A stretch of 64,000 nucleotides of DNA from Flavobacterium sp. AED (lineage in GTDB: Bacteria; Bacteroidota; Bacteroidia; Flavobacteriales; Flavobacteriaceae), in the NCBI RefSeq assembly GCF_000812945.1, contig NZ_JSYM01000002.1, forward strand, positions 1 through 64,000, given 5' to 3'. Position numbers and translations under genes: made by a program. A model generated the notes under the pieces. It saw only the letters and a program-made list of their open reading frames with translations. It was not told the origin of the DNA and made no database searches. Below, piece after piece: positions 34,641 to 44,067 of the stretch. Numbering within the stretch: position 1 is the first letter of the stretch; every line of letters starts with the position of its first letter.

Positions 34641-37600
34641 CACTTCCTATTGGTTTAGGTGTATCTTGAATGTTTATCAGTATAGGATTTCTTTTGCTTT
34701 CACACCCATTTACAGTTTGTGAAGTGTAATAAGTACCTCCATTTTGTAATGAAGTTGTATTTAACAAAATTGTCCCTGCAGTTAAACTATTATACCATTT
34801 TACATTTTGTCCTGTAATTGCAATATCCTTAATTGTTGCATTTTGTTGAATGCAAAACGTTTGAGGAGATGTAGCAGTTGGCACTGGAGGAAAATCAGTA
34901 AATGGAATTATTATTACTGTTGATGCTTCAGAGATACATCCATCTGTGTTCTTAATTTTAACCAAGTAACTGCCAGAATTCAAATAACCAGAAGTTGGAT
35001 TTGTGCTCCATGTTACTCCATTGTCAAAACTATATTTTGCAGCAACACTTGTTACAGTTATAATTCCTTTTGGGTTTGAACAGTCTGGTTGTAGAATGTT
35101 TGTAGCTGGTGCATTAGGATAATCTGTTGGTGCATTTATTTTTACAGTAACTGCATTTGATTCACAATTGGAACTGTTTTTTACCTTTATCTGATAAGTA
35201 CCAGCTGCTAATGGACCAGAATTTGAATTTGAGGAATAAGTAATTCCATTATCAAAGCTATATTGAAAAGCAGTACTTGTTATGTCAATTGTTCCAAAAG
35301 GATTCACGCAACTTATCGGTTGTACGACATTTAGACTAGGACTTGCTGGAGCATTTGGTGGAGCATTTATTACCGTAGTTGTAGCATAAGAAACACAAGA
35401 ACTGCTAAACTCTCTTGTTCTAATGAAATAAGTTCCAGGAAGCAATGGTTTGGAAGTTGGATTTGTACTCCAAGTTACCCCATCGTCAAAGCTATATTCG
35501 GCTTTTAAGGTGGTTACTGTAATTGTTCCTGTTTTGGCACTACAACTTATAGGCTGACTGACAGATATGAGTGGTGCATTTGGAACTGGTATTTGTTGAA
35601 TAGTTGTTGTACAGGTAGGTTCTGATATGCATCCTGCAGCATTTTTAATCCTTAAACAATATTCCGTATTTGCTTTTAAATTAGTCATGTAAGAGGTTGT
35701 TGACCAAGTTACCCCATTATCAAAACTATATGCAGCAGCGGGAGTGTCAATATGCATTTCGATTCCAGTTGTCAACTCTCCTGCACATGATGATTGGGTA
35801 GAGCCAGATGATTGAATTTTAAAAGTAGGAATTGTTGAGATAGTTACTGATGCTGGATCAGAGATACAACCATCACTGTTTTTTATTTTTATTAAATAAA
35901 TACCTGGTGATAGGTTCGAACGGGAGTTAGAACTTATAAACGTGATTCCGTTGTCAAAGCTATACTGGGATGCTGCAGTAGTTATTGTTATTGTCCCATT
36001 AATAGAGCAAGTAGGCTGTACTACTGAATAAGTTGGGGCAATCAGTAGACTATTCAGGTTGTTTAGAACTACTGTTGTTGCTTCTGATGGACATCCCGAA
36101 TAGTTGTCTCTTGTTCTCACTAAATAAGTACCTGCTTCCAAAGAATTTAAAGTTGGGGTAGTTACCCATGTTGCACCATTATCAAAACTGTAATTAGCTG
36201 CATAACTTGTAATGGTTATGCTCCCACTTTTAGTGCCACAAGCGGTAGGTTTTATACTAGTTACTAAAGGAGCTGAAGGTATGATTGGAGAATAATTTAT
36301 ATAAACATATTGAGTATTAGATTGACAACCTAAAGCATTTTTTATTTTAATATAATAATAACCGGACAATAGGTTTATAGCTTTAGGATTACTAGTCCAA
36401 GTACTTCCATTATCAAAACTATATTGATCTGCAATTGTAGTTATCGAAATGCTTCCTGCTATTCCACATGAAGGTTGGACAACTGTGTATGTAGGATTGT
36501 CTAAATAAAATGCATTTAGATTTACATATTGATAATTTGAAACACATCCTAAATTATTTTTTATAAGAATATAATACGTTCCCACTGCTAAATTTGAAGC
36601 GACAGGATTAGTAGTCCAAGTCGTTCCATTATCAAAACTATATTGAGCAGCTACTGTTGTTATGGTAATTGTTCCGCCTGTTCCACAAGTAGGCTGAACA
36701 ACCGAAAAAGTAGGATTGTCTAAATAAAATGTATTTATACTTGCATATTGATAGTTTGATACGCATCCTAAATTATTTTTTATCAGAATATAATACGTTC
36801 CAGCTGCTAAGTTTGATGCAACTGGATTAGTTGTCCAAGTTGTTCCATTATCAAAACTATACTGAGCAGCAGTTGTGGTTATTGTAATTGTTCCACCCGT
36901 TCCGCAAATAGGTTGAGTTACTGTAAAAGTAGGATTAGGTAAATAAAAAGGCTCAATGTAAGTATATTGGTAATTAGAGATACAGCCTAAGTTGTTTTTA
37001 ATTAGAATATAATAATATCCAGGTTGTAAATTACTGGCTATCGGATTAGTAGTCCAAGTTGCTCCATTATCAAAACTATACAGATCTGCCGTTGTTGTTA
37101 TAGAAATTTTTCCGGCAACACCGCAATTTGGCTGTATTACAGTAAAATTAGGATTAGGTAAATAAAAAGTTTCCAGATTTATACCTAAATAACTGGATAC
37201 GCATCCAGAATTATTTTTTATTAAAATATAATAATACCCAGGACTAAGATTTGAAGCTATAGGATTAGTAGTCCAGGTATTTCCATTGTCAAAACTATAT
37301 TGTGCAGCAACTGTTGTTATTGTAATGCTTCCATTGGTTCCGCAACCCGGTTGAATAACACTATAATTTGGATAGGCTAAATAATTTGAATCAAGATATA
37401 CATAAACGTAATTAGATTCACAACCTAAAGTATTTTTTATTTTAAGATAATAGGTGCCTGGTTGTAAGTTAGTAGCAACCGGGTTTGCAGTCCATGTATT
37501 ACCACCATCAAAACTGTATTGAGCAGCTGGAGTGGTTATTGTGATACTTCCTATATTTCCACAGGAAGGGTTGACAACTAGAAACGTAGGATCTGGCAAA

Positions 37601-39735
37601 TAAAAAGGATTTAGATTTACATATTGATAATTTGAAACACAGCCTAAACTATTTTTAATCATGACATAATACGTTCCAGAAGCAAGATTTGAAGCTGTAG
37701 CATTTGATGACCAAGTGGTTCCGCCATCAAAACTGTATTGGGCAGCTGGAGTAGTTATTGTGATGCTTCCCCCCGTTCCACAAATAGGTTGAACGAACGT
37801 ATATGTTGGTTGAGGTAAATAAAAATAGTCAAGAGATACATATTGTGAATATGAAATGCATCCCAAATCATTTTTATACATAATATAGTAATATCCAGGC
37901 GGAAGATTTGTTGCGACAGGATTTGTTGTCCAAGTAGAACCTCCATCAAAGCTATATTCAGCAGCGTTATTAGTAATGGTTATGGTCCCACCATCACCAC
38001 AAACTGGCTGTTTTCGGGTATAAGTAGGATTTTCTGATAGATAAAAAGTTTGAATGTTTACGTATTGAGTGAAAGATTCGCAACCCAAACTATTTTTTAT
38101 TTTTATTGCATAATAGCCAGGAGTTAAATTAGTTGCAATAGGATTAGTAGTCCAAGTTAGTCCATCATCAAAACTATATTGTGCTGCCAAAGTTGAAATG
38201 CTTATTGTTCCTCCAGTACCACAAACGGGTTGAACTACAGAATAAATAGGATAATCTAAATATATTCTATTTATAATTACATTTTGAGATGCAGACTGGC
38301 ATCCTACAGCATCTTTTATTTTGATGAAATAAGAACCGGGTTGCAGGTTACTCATTTTAGGATTGGTTGTCCAAGTATCTCCATTGTCAAAACTGAATGA
38401 AACGGCATCAGGCGAAGTTATCGTTATAGTGCCGGTCGCATCACAGGTCGCCGGTTGCTCAACTGTATAGCCAGATGCACCCAGAAGTTGAGGTTCAACA
38501 ATAGTCACTCCGGTAGCAGAAGAAATACATCCACTTGGTGTCTTTATTCGGATATAATAAGTTCCAATTTTAAGTATTCCTGATTGCGGATTAGTTTGCC
38601 ATGTCGCTCCATTATCAAAACTATATTCTTGAGCAGGCGAAGTAATTTTTATAGATCCAGTAGTTACAATACAGGTGGGCTGAACAGAAGTGAATGTTGG
38701 CCCCGGAATAGTATTGTTTACAGTTACTTTGGTGCTCGTAAAACAATTACTTCCATCAGTAACTTTTATTGTATAATTCCCCAGACTGGATTCAAAAGAA
38801 GGAACATTATAGTTTATTTTAGTCTCACCAATAATAGCGATGCCATTATGATACCATTGATAAGTGGCATTTGCATTTACTGTTGTTGTCAAATTAGCTT
38901 TCAAAACTAAATTATTATCACAAAAATTACCGGTCTGTGTAATATTTACTCCAAAGGCTGCAGCAGTATTCAATAACAAATTATCATATAAAAAATAAGG
39001 ATATTCGTTAGAGGAAGACATAGACGGATAGGAAGCGGGTAAAACTGGGGGCGATCCTAACATTATTGCATTTACATCTATTGTAGGTGTAAATGATATC
39101 GTGATTTCTCCCCAAGCGGAAACAGGAACATAACTGGCATGCCCAATTTCTATCCAAGTTGGGTCAGCCAAATTAGGACTACTAACGATATTCAAAGGCA
39201 AATTAGCCCCATTATTACAGCCGTATAATGTCACGTTAACAGGTTCTAATAAATCTACACTGGTTCCTGTCCAGGTTCCATTATTAAATATTTTTAATGA
39301 AGCAATATTAAAAGTTAATTGATAATCAGTCCCTGCTTTCATTGGGGATAATAAGGTAGTTCCTAAATATTCATTCCAATCTCTTAAAAAAAGAGCACCT
39401 GTCAAACCTTTTCCATCAGGAACATCCAAAAGATTCAAATCTTTCATGGCTGGCAACATAAAACCACACGTGTTAAAATAATCAGTTGTTGCTTGAGTTG
39501 CTTGGATCCAAGGTGTTGCATTGTTTAATTGAGAAAAAGAAGAAGGACAACCTAAAAGAGTTTCAAATGAAGCGTTTGGTATAATGGACGTTATTGCACT
39601 GTTATTGCAGATACAATCACTATCATTTAAATCTATTTTTCCATCTCCATCATCATCAATTCCATTATTACAAACTTCTTGAGCAGAACAAAGTATAGAG
39701 CACAATAAAAAAAGTAAAAGTAATTTTTGTTTCAT
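33466..39735 (-). CDS. Giant T9SS type B surface protein with 17 tandem SprB-like repeats
   Basis: The 2,089-residue protein has a signal peptide (about 1-18) and an NGIDDDGDGKID Ca-binding-like motif (24-35). An N-terminal jelly-roll-like part (about 50-270) and one Ig-like unit lead to 17 tandem repeats of about 75 residues (about 345-1615), each with a VQPxCG...TITITTxAAQYSFDNGxTWTTNP...GTYYIxIKNxxGC pattern. Two Ig-like units with (I)YYASQTxxGCES follow, then a further domain and the T9SS type B domain ending GHFSLKR. The repeat style resembles SprB-type adhesin repeats of gliding flavobacteria. The likely role is an adhesin or cell-surface filament. A conserved 5' leader lies before its start codon. 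Confidence 0.85.
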   Translation of the reverse strand: MKQKLLLLFLLCSILCSAQEVCNNGIDDDGDGKIDLNDSDCICNNSAITSIIPNASFETLLGCPSSFSQLNNATPWIQATQATTDYFNTCGFMLPAMKDLNLLDVPDGKGLTGALFLRDWNEYLGTTLLSPMKAGTDYQLTFNIASLKIFNNGTWTGTSVDLLEPVNVTLYGCNNGANLPLNIVSSPNLADPTWIEIGHASYVPVSAWGEITISFTPTIDVNAIMLGSPPVLPASYPSMSSSNEYPYFLYDNLLLNTAAAFGVNITQTGNFCDNNLVLKANLTTTVNANATYQWYHNGIAIIGETKINYNVPSFESSLGNYTIKVTDGSNCFTSTKVTVNNTIPGPTFTSVQPTCIVTTGSIKITSPAQEYSFDNGATWQTNPQSGILKIGTYYIRIKTPSGCISSATGVTIVEPQLLGASGYTVEQPATCDATGTITITSPDAVSFSFDNGDTWTTNPKMSNLQPGSYFIKIKDAVGCQSASQNVIINRIYLDYPIYSVVQPVCGTGGTISISTLAAQYSFDDGLTWTTNPIATNLTPGYYAIKIKNSLGCESFTQYVNIQTFYLSENPTYTRKQPVCGDGGTITITNNAAEYSFDGGSTWTTNPVATNLPPGYYYIMYKNDLGCISYSQYVSLDYFYLPQPTYTFVQPICGTGGSITITTPAAQYSFDGGTTWSSNATASNLASGTYYVMIKNSLGCVSNYQYVNLNPFYLPDPTFLVVNPSCGNIGSITITTPAAQYSFDGGNTWTANPVATNLQPGTYYLKIKNTLGCESNYVYVYLDSNYLAYPNYSVIQPGCGTNGSITITTVAAQYSFDNGNTWTTNPIASNLSPGYYYILIKNNSGCVSSYLGINLETFYLPNPNFTVIQPNCGVAGKISITTTADLYSFDNGATWTTNPIASNLQPGYYYILIKNNLGCISNYQYTYIEPFYLPNPTFTVTQPICGTGGTITITTTAAQYSFDNGTTWTTNPVASNLAAGTYYILIKNNLGCVSNYQYASINTFYLDNPTFSVVQPTCGTGGTITITTVAAQYSFDNGTTWTTNPVASNLAVGTYYILIKNNLGCVSNYQYVNLNAFYLDNPTYTVVQPSCGIAGSISITTIADQYSFDNGSTWTSNPKAINLLSGYYYIKIKNALGCQSNTQYVYINYSPIIPSAPLVTSIKPTACGTKSGSITITSYAANYSFDNGATWVTTPTLNSLEAGTYLVRTRDNYSGCPSEATTVVLNNLNSLLIAPTYSVVQPTCSINGTITITTAASQYSFDNGITFISSNSRSNLSPGIYLIKIKNSDGCISDPASVTISTIPTFKIQSSGSTQSSCAGELTTGIEMHIDTPAAAYSFDNGVTWSTTSYMTNLKANTEYCLRIKNAAGCISEPTCTTTIQQIPVPNAPLISVSQPISCSAKTGTITVTTLKAEYSFDDGVTWSTNPTSKPLLPGTYFIRTREFSSSCVSYATTTVINAPPNAPASPSLNVVQPISCVNPFGTIDITSTAFQYSFDNGITYSSNSNSGPLAAGTYQIKVKNSSNCESNAVTVKINAPTDYPNAPATNILQPDCSNPKGIITVTSVAAKYSFDNGVTWSTNPTSGYLNSGSYLVKIKNTDGCISEASTVIIIPFTDFPPVPTATSPQTFCIQQNATIKDIAITGQNVKWYNSLTAGTILLNTTSLQNGGTYYTSQTVNGCESKRNPILINIQDTPKPIGSASQTFCSSQNPTLDTIVVSGTAIKWYTSTGVLLSNSTPLQDGAIYYASQTVIGCESTTKLTVTVSLISTLPANNYAELFCDDLNDGSEKVNLSDYNSKLISNASTYNFSYYSTFSGAENQFTANQIVNFSNYNLVLGDNKIYVRINSNNPCNAIVELKLTLLSKPIIPIQDIVPICENNIITIDAGSGYDTYLWSNGVTTASIQVANPGDFSVTVTNNYSTISCSSTKNFKVKTSTIATITSIDTQDWTDNQNMITVYTSGTGDFEYSIDGIHFQDSNQFSNIISGQYTIHVRDKNGCGTVTDEVYLLMYPKFFTPNGDGYNDTWKIKFSDYELGITVKIFDRYGKFIKELFENASWDGMLNGHELPATDYWFVVTRASGKEYRGHFSLKR
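34880..38700 (-). repeat. Coding tandem array of 17 units of about 225 bp
   Basis: The DNA encodes 17 repeats of the surface protein. Units in the middle (about 36480-36960) are almost identical to their neighbours, showing recent duplication or conversion, whereas terminal units have diverged. Confidence 0.85.
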
Positions 39736-39742
39736 TTTTTTA

Positions 39743-39781
39743 ATTTAAACAAGCGTAAATGTAATTAAATATGTACAAATT
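39743..39781 (-). promoter_or_regulatory. Conserved leader of the giant T9SS gene
   Basis: This 39-nt segment just upstream of the start codon is identical but for one base with 43908-43946 upstream of the neighbouring T9SS gene. It includes AAGCGTAAATGTAATTAAAT on the plus strand. It may hold a shared promoter, operator or mRNA leader. Confidence 0.55.
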
Positions 39782-39841
39782 AGAAATTATGGTTTTTTTA
39801 TTTTAGTTTGAAAAGATAAAACAAACAAAATAGTTTTTATT

Positions 39842-41010
39842 TTATCTCTTCAAACTAAAATGACCTCGATATTCTTTTCCATTTGCTCTGGTAACAACAA
39901 ACCAATAATCAGTAGCTGGAAGTTCATGACTATTGACAGTTCCATTCCAACCGATATTATTTTGTAATTCTGTAATGAATTTTCCATAACGATCAAATAT
40001 TTTAATGGTTACTCCCGCTTCAAAATCGGAGAATTTGATTTTCCAAGTGTCATTATAACCATCTCCGTTTGGGGTAAAGAATTTAGGGTACATAAACAAA
40101 TAGACTTCATCAGTTACAGTTCCGCAACCATTTTTGTCTCTTACAGAAACGGTATATTGTCCGCTAATGATGTTTGAAAATTGATTGCTATCCTGAAAAT
40201 GAATACCGTCTATTGAATACTCAAAATCACCTGTACCGGTTACATAAACTATAATCGTATTTTGATTATCCGTCCAGTCTTGGGTATCAATAGAAGTAAT
40301 TGTAGCTATAGTTGATGTTTTTACTTTGAAGTTCTTTGTACTCGAACAAGAAATAGTACTGTAATTATTAGTAACAGTTACGGAAAAATCACCAGGATTA
40401 GCAACCTGTATTGATGCAGTAGTGGCACCATTTGACCATAAATAAGTATCATAGCCAGAACCGGCATCAATCGTGATAATGTTGTTTTCACAAATGGGTA
40501 CAACATCTGGAATTGGAATAATCGGTTTTGATAGAAGAGTTAATTTTAATTCAACAATTGCATTACACGGATTATTAGAATTGATGCGAACATAGATTTT
40601 GTTATCGCCTAAAACCAAGTTGTAATTTGAAAAGTTAACAATTTGATTGGCTGTGAATTGATTTTCTGCCGCTGTAAAAGTAGAATAATAAGAAAAGTTA
40701 TAAGTTGAAGCATTCGAAATTAGCAGCGAATTATAATCGGATAAATTTACTTTTTCGGATGCATCATTCAAATCATCACATAATAATTCAGCATAATTAT
40801 TTGCGGGTAAAGTACTTATTAAAGAAACGGTAACAGTGAGTTTTGTGGTGCTTTCACATCCACTTACCGTTTGCGAAGCATAATAAGTAGAACCATCTTG
40901 TAAAGGAGTTGAATTAGACAAAAGAGCTCCAGCACTAGTATACCATTTTATTTCATTACCTGAAATCTCGATGGTATCTAAATTTGGGTTTTGGCTCGAG
41001 CAAAAAGTTT
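39842..41010 (-). repeat. 3' end shared with the neighbouring T9SS gene (copy 2)
   Basis: The counterpart of 33466-34640, in the 1,352-residue protein gene. Differences cluster at the very 3' end and near 40960-41010, while the middle is almost unchanged, which is the pattern left by gene conversion. Confidence 0.8.
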
Positions 41011-43900
41011 GAGTTGCATTTCCGGTAGGACTCGGAGTGTTTATTATGTTTATTGAAACGGGGATTCTATCACTTTCACAACCGTTTATGGTTTGCGAAG
41101 CGTAATAAGTGATTCCGTTTTGGAGTGAAGTTGTGTTTGATAAAAGAGTTCCATTTGTTAAAGCATCATACCATTTTATGTTTTGACCAGTTATTGTGAT
41201 ATTGTTTAATTTTGCATTTTGTTCGATGCAAAACGTTTGGGGAGAAGTTACAGTTGGTAAAGGCTGATTATTAATTGTAATGGTTTGGTTTTGTGTTGAT
41301 GTATTTCCGTTTCCATCATTGTATTTCCAAATAACTGTATAGGTTCCTGGTAGGCTATACGAAAGCGGACTTGAGGTAGTTGCTGTAATTGCTCCGGTAC
41401 ATACATCCGTTGCTGTTGGTATTATTGTAATTATAGTATGACAATCGCCATTTATTGTTGGAAGAATTGTCAGGTTAGGAATAGGCGGTTCTATATCTCC
41501 AACAATTACATTAATATCATAATTTTTTTGGCAACTACAATTATCACTAACGATTAAATTATAAGTACCTTGATTTACAATTGTTACATTATTTATTGAC
41601 GGATTTTGTAAATTACTAGTAAATCCATTTGGACCGGTCCAAGAATAATTATAACCAGAATCTACGTTAAAGGTTAATTTATTTCCCAAACAAATGGGCG
41701 AATTGCTCACAGGATTTACATTAATGTTACAGTTATTCTCTTCTGAAAATTTAATTAAATAGAAATTTCTACTTCCTAAAATAGTTGGTTGATAGGAATT
41801 TGAATCTGCTATTCCATTATTTTGACTCGCAGTTCCTCCGATAATAATATTGTTATTTTCAAAACAAATTTTATTTTCTGAATATTGGTCAAATCCGCCG
41901 ACATAAGTACCTAGCACTAAATTTCCTGTTTTAGAAAATTTCCCTATATAACCTTCAGCAAATCCATTTTTTTTGTATGCACAAGAAGTTGTTATTGTGG
42001 TGTCAATCCCTCCCATTCCCCCAATATAGATAAAATTATTTTTGAAAATTATAGAATATATTTTAGCTCCAGTTCCTATATAAGTACCCCAAATTCGCTT
42101 ACCATTTGGGTCTAATTTTGCTAAAAAACCAGTTTCTGTCCATTGATTAAAATCATCAAAACTTCCAGAAGAAGCAATATTATCGTCATTATCAGTACCC
42201 CAAGTTTCTCCTCCAATGTAAATATTATTTTCGGTATCAATTTCAATAGCTTTTATATTATCTCCCGAGCCATAGTAAGTGCTCCAAACCCTGTTCCCAT
42301 CTAATGTAAATTTATAAACACTTCCGTTGACAGTATTTTTATAATTGTTTTCCTGAAAAGTACCAGGTGTAGATATATAATTTAAACTGAAAGTCTTTCC
42401 TCCTAAAACTATATGGTCTGATGCTATTTTAATGGTTTCGAGATAATCACTATTTTCACCACCGATATAGGTACTCCAAATAATATCACCATTTGAATTA
42501 AATTTAGATAAAAAACCGTCAAAACTTGAATGAAATTGATTTCCGTCTTGGTTTAATAAAGTTTGAAAATTATTATTAATTGAAATTCCAGAATAACTCC
42601 TCGTATAACCCACAATATAAATATTATTGTTACTGTCGATATCAATATCAGATGCACCATCTCCTTCATTCCCTCCAAAATAAGTGGACCAAATTCTAGT
42701 TCCTGAAGGGGTGAATTTAGCTAAAAATACATCATCTTCATTTCCTGAAAAATTGGATTTGTAAGAACCATTAGAAGAAATGTTTGTTTTACTGGACGTT
42801 ACTCCAGTAATGATAATATTATTTTGTGTATCAACTTTCAGTCCATTAATTTTGTCCCAACTTTCGCCACCATAAAATGTTCCCCAAAGGCGATTCCCTG
42901 AGGAACTAAATTTGGCAATTATTCCATCATACATTATTGTTGATGGATTACCAATGGATGTTTGATGTGTTCCTGACGTAGCATAACTGCTGGAAGGACT
43001 TGCTGTATATCCTGTGAAATAAATATTTCCAAAACTATCCGTTCCTATATCGGTAAAACTTAGATTATTAATATTCATTTCGTCTCCATAAAATGTCCCC
43101 CATAACCTCACAGGAACCGGATCAATAATTACCGTTTCATTAGAAATGGGATTTGCAGTTTCAAATCCATAAACATTCTTTTTAATTTTGGTATAACCAA
43201 CAGTGATTTCCTTTTTACTCATTCCGTCTTCCGTCCAGCTGGCGGGAAGGGTTTCTTCCATTTCACCAAAACGAACATTCATTCGGATTTTATTATCAAC
43301 TAAATCTGTTTTAGCACCATTAAATTTTAATTGAATATCCGATATTTTGCCTTTTGGGTGCACTACAAAATTGTATTCCACTGTTTTTAAAGTGTCTTTT
43401 GGAACAGAAAAAACTACATCAATGTTGGGGTAAATATTTTTATACGTTATTTGCTTGTATTGATGCACGTTAATAATACCTTCGGGTTTATTGGGGACAT
43501 TGTAATAATTGTCGTAATCCTTAGATTCTTCGGCTGTAACTAATTCTATATTAGGATTAGCATTAACAAAATCGATATCTATTCTATGAAATACGTATTC
43601 TAACGTGTACTCAGGAGTCTTGTCTTTATTATTTTCTAAAGGAGAAGAACTAAGTCTTTCTTCTTTTGGATGTTTTATCGGATGCTTTTTGGTTTCATAA
43701 ATATCATACGAAAAACCATTCTTTTTTAGCTGAACATTTAATCCTTTTGAGTTTAATAAATACTTTACCGCCGTATTCGGTTTCCCTTTTTGATCAATAA
43801 TTTGACCTTTATTTTCTTTAAAACCAATTGATTGATTTTTATTTTGGGCAAATAATGGAACAATGATTAATAGTAGTAGTAAGAGTAATTTATGTTTCAT
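39842..43900 (-). CDS. T9SS type B cargo with DUF7948/SBBP-type propeller
   Basis: The 1,352-residue protein has a signal peptide (about 1-18) and an N-terminal domain beginning GFKENKGQIIDQKG (about 25-270), of the type often named DUF7948. Seven SBBP-like repeats with LWGTFYGG/IWSTYIGG follow (about 275-690), then an Ig-like unit (SPICLGNKL), an HYR-like unit, two WYxSLTxG/YYASQT units, a region shared with the neighbour gene and a T9SS type B domain ending GHFSLKR. Secretion to the surface by the type IX system is expected; propellers like this probably bind glycans or proteins. The same conserved leader precedes it. Confidence 0.85.
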   Translation of the reverse strand: MKHKLLLLLLLIIVPLFAQNKNQSIGFKENKGQIIDQKGKPNTAVKYLLNSKGLNVQLKKNGFSYDIYETKKHPIKHPKEERLSSSPLENNKDKTPEYTLEYVFHRIDIDFVNANPNIELVTAEESKDYDNYYNVPNKPEGIINVHQYKQITYKNIYPNIDVVFSVPKDTLKTVEYNFVVHPKGKISDIQLKFNGAKTDLVDNKIRMNVRFGEMEETLPASWTEDGMSKKEITVGYTKIKKNVYGFETANPISNETVIIDPVPVRLWGTFYGDEMNINNLSFTDIGTDSFGNIYFTGYTASPSSSYATSGTHQTSIGNPSTIMYDGIIAKFSSSGNRLWGTFYGGESWDKINGLKVDTQNNIIITGVTSSKTNISSNGSYKSNFSGNEDDVFLAKFTPSGTRIWSTYFGGNEGDGASDIDIDSNNNIYIVGYTRSYSGISINNNFQTLLNQDGNQFHSSFDGFLSKFNSNGDIIWSTYIGGENSDYLETIKIASDHIVLGGKTFSLNYISTPGTFQENNYKNTVNGSVYKFTLDGNRVWSTYYGSGDNIKAIEIDTENNIYIGGETWGTDNDDNIASSGSFDDFNQWTETGFLAKLDPNGKRIWGTYIGTGAKIYSIIFKNNFIYIGGMGGIDTTITTSCAYKKNGFAEGYIGKFSKTGNLVLGTYVGGFDQYSENKICFENNNIIIGGTASQNNGIADSNSYQPTILGSRNFYLIKFSEENNCNINVNPVSNSPICLGNKLTFNVDSGYNYSWTGPNGFTSNLQNPSINNVTIVNQGTYNLIVSDNCSCQKNYDINVIVGDIEPPIPNLTILPTINGDCHTIITIIPTATDVCTGAITATTSSPLSYSLPGTYTVIWKYNDGNGNTSTQNQTITINNQPLPTVTSPQTFCIEQNAKLNNITITGQNIKWYDALTNGTLLSNTTSLQNGITYYASQTINGCESDRIPVSINIINTPSPTGNATQTFCSSQNPNLDTIEISGNEIKWYTSAGALLSNSTPLQDGSTYYASQTVSGCESTTKLTVTVSLISTLPANNYAELLCDDLNDASEKVNLSDYNSLLISNASTYNFSYYSTFTAAENQFTANQIVNFSNYNLVLGDNKIYVRINSNNPCNAIVELKLTLLSKPIIPIPDVVPICENNIITIDAGSGYDTYLWSNGATTASIQVANPGDFSVTVTNNYSTISCSSTKNFKVKTSTIATITSIDTQDWTDNQNTIIVYVTGTGDFEYSIDGIHFQDSNQFSNIISGQYTVSVRDKNGCGTVTDEVYLFMYPKFFTPNGDGYNDTWKIKFSDFEAGVTIKIFDRYGKFITELQNNIGWNGTVNSHELPATDYWFVVTRANGKEYRGHFSLKR

Positions 43901-43907
43901 GGAAATG

Positions 43908-43946
43908 ATTTAAACAAGCGTAAATGTAATTAAATATCTACAAATT
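43908..43946 (-). promoter_or_regulatory. Conserved leader of the 1,352-residue T9SS gene
   Basis: Second copy of the 39-nt leader (see 39743-39781), starting 8 nt upstream of the start codon, with a single C/G difference. It is absent before the third T9SS gene (33421). Confidence 0.55.
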
Positions 43947-44017
43947 TCATAAAAATTGAAAAAGGCTATATTTTATGTTAAATCCAAAGAATAAATAAAA
44001 AAGGTCTCCTTTTACTT

Positions 44018-44050
44018 TTGTGGAAAGAATAGAATTATCCCTTATTTTTG
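44018..44050 (+). promoter_or_regulatory. Promoter of the radical SAM gene
   Basis: TTG (44018-44020) and TATTTTTG (44043-44050), 22 nt apart, match the Bacteroidetes -33/-7 pattern. This placement makes the TTG at 44068 a better start than the GTG at 44020. Confidence 0.55.
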
Positions 44051-44067
44051 CACCAAACTTATTTCTT

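Noticed and set aside
34880..38700. Regular repeats resembling a CRISPR-like array
   Set aside because: The period is about 225 bp, the repeats are in frame and encode a surface protein; there are no unique spacers or cas genes.
44020..44067. GTG start for the radical SAM gene at 44020
   Set aside because: A good promoter -7 box at 44043-44050 lies downstream of it, so the transcript would not contain this codon.
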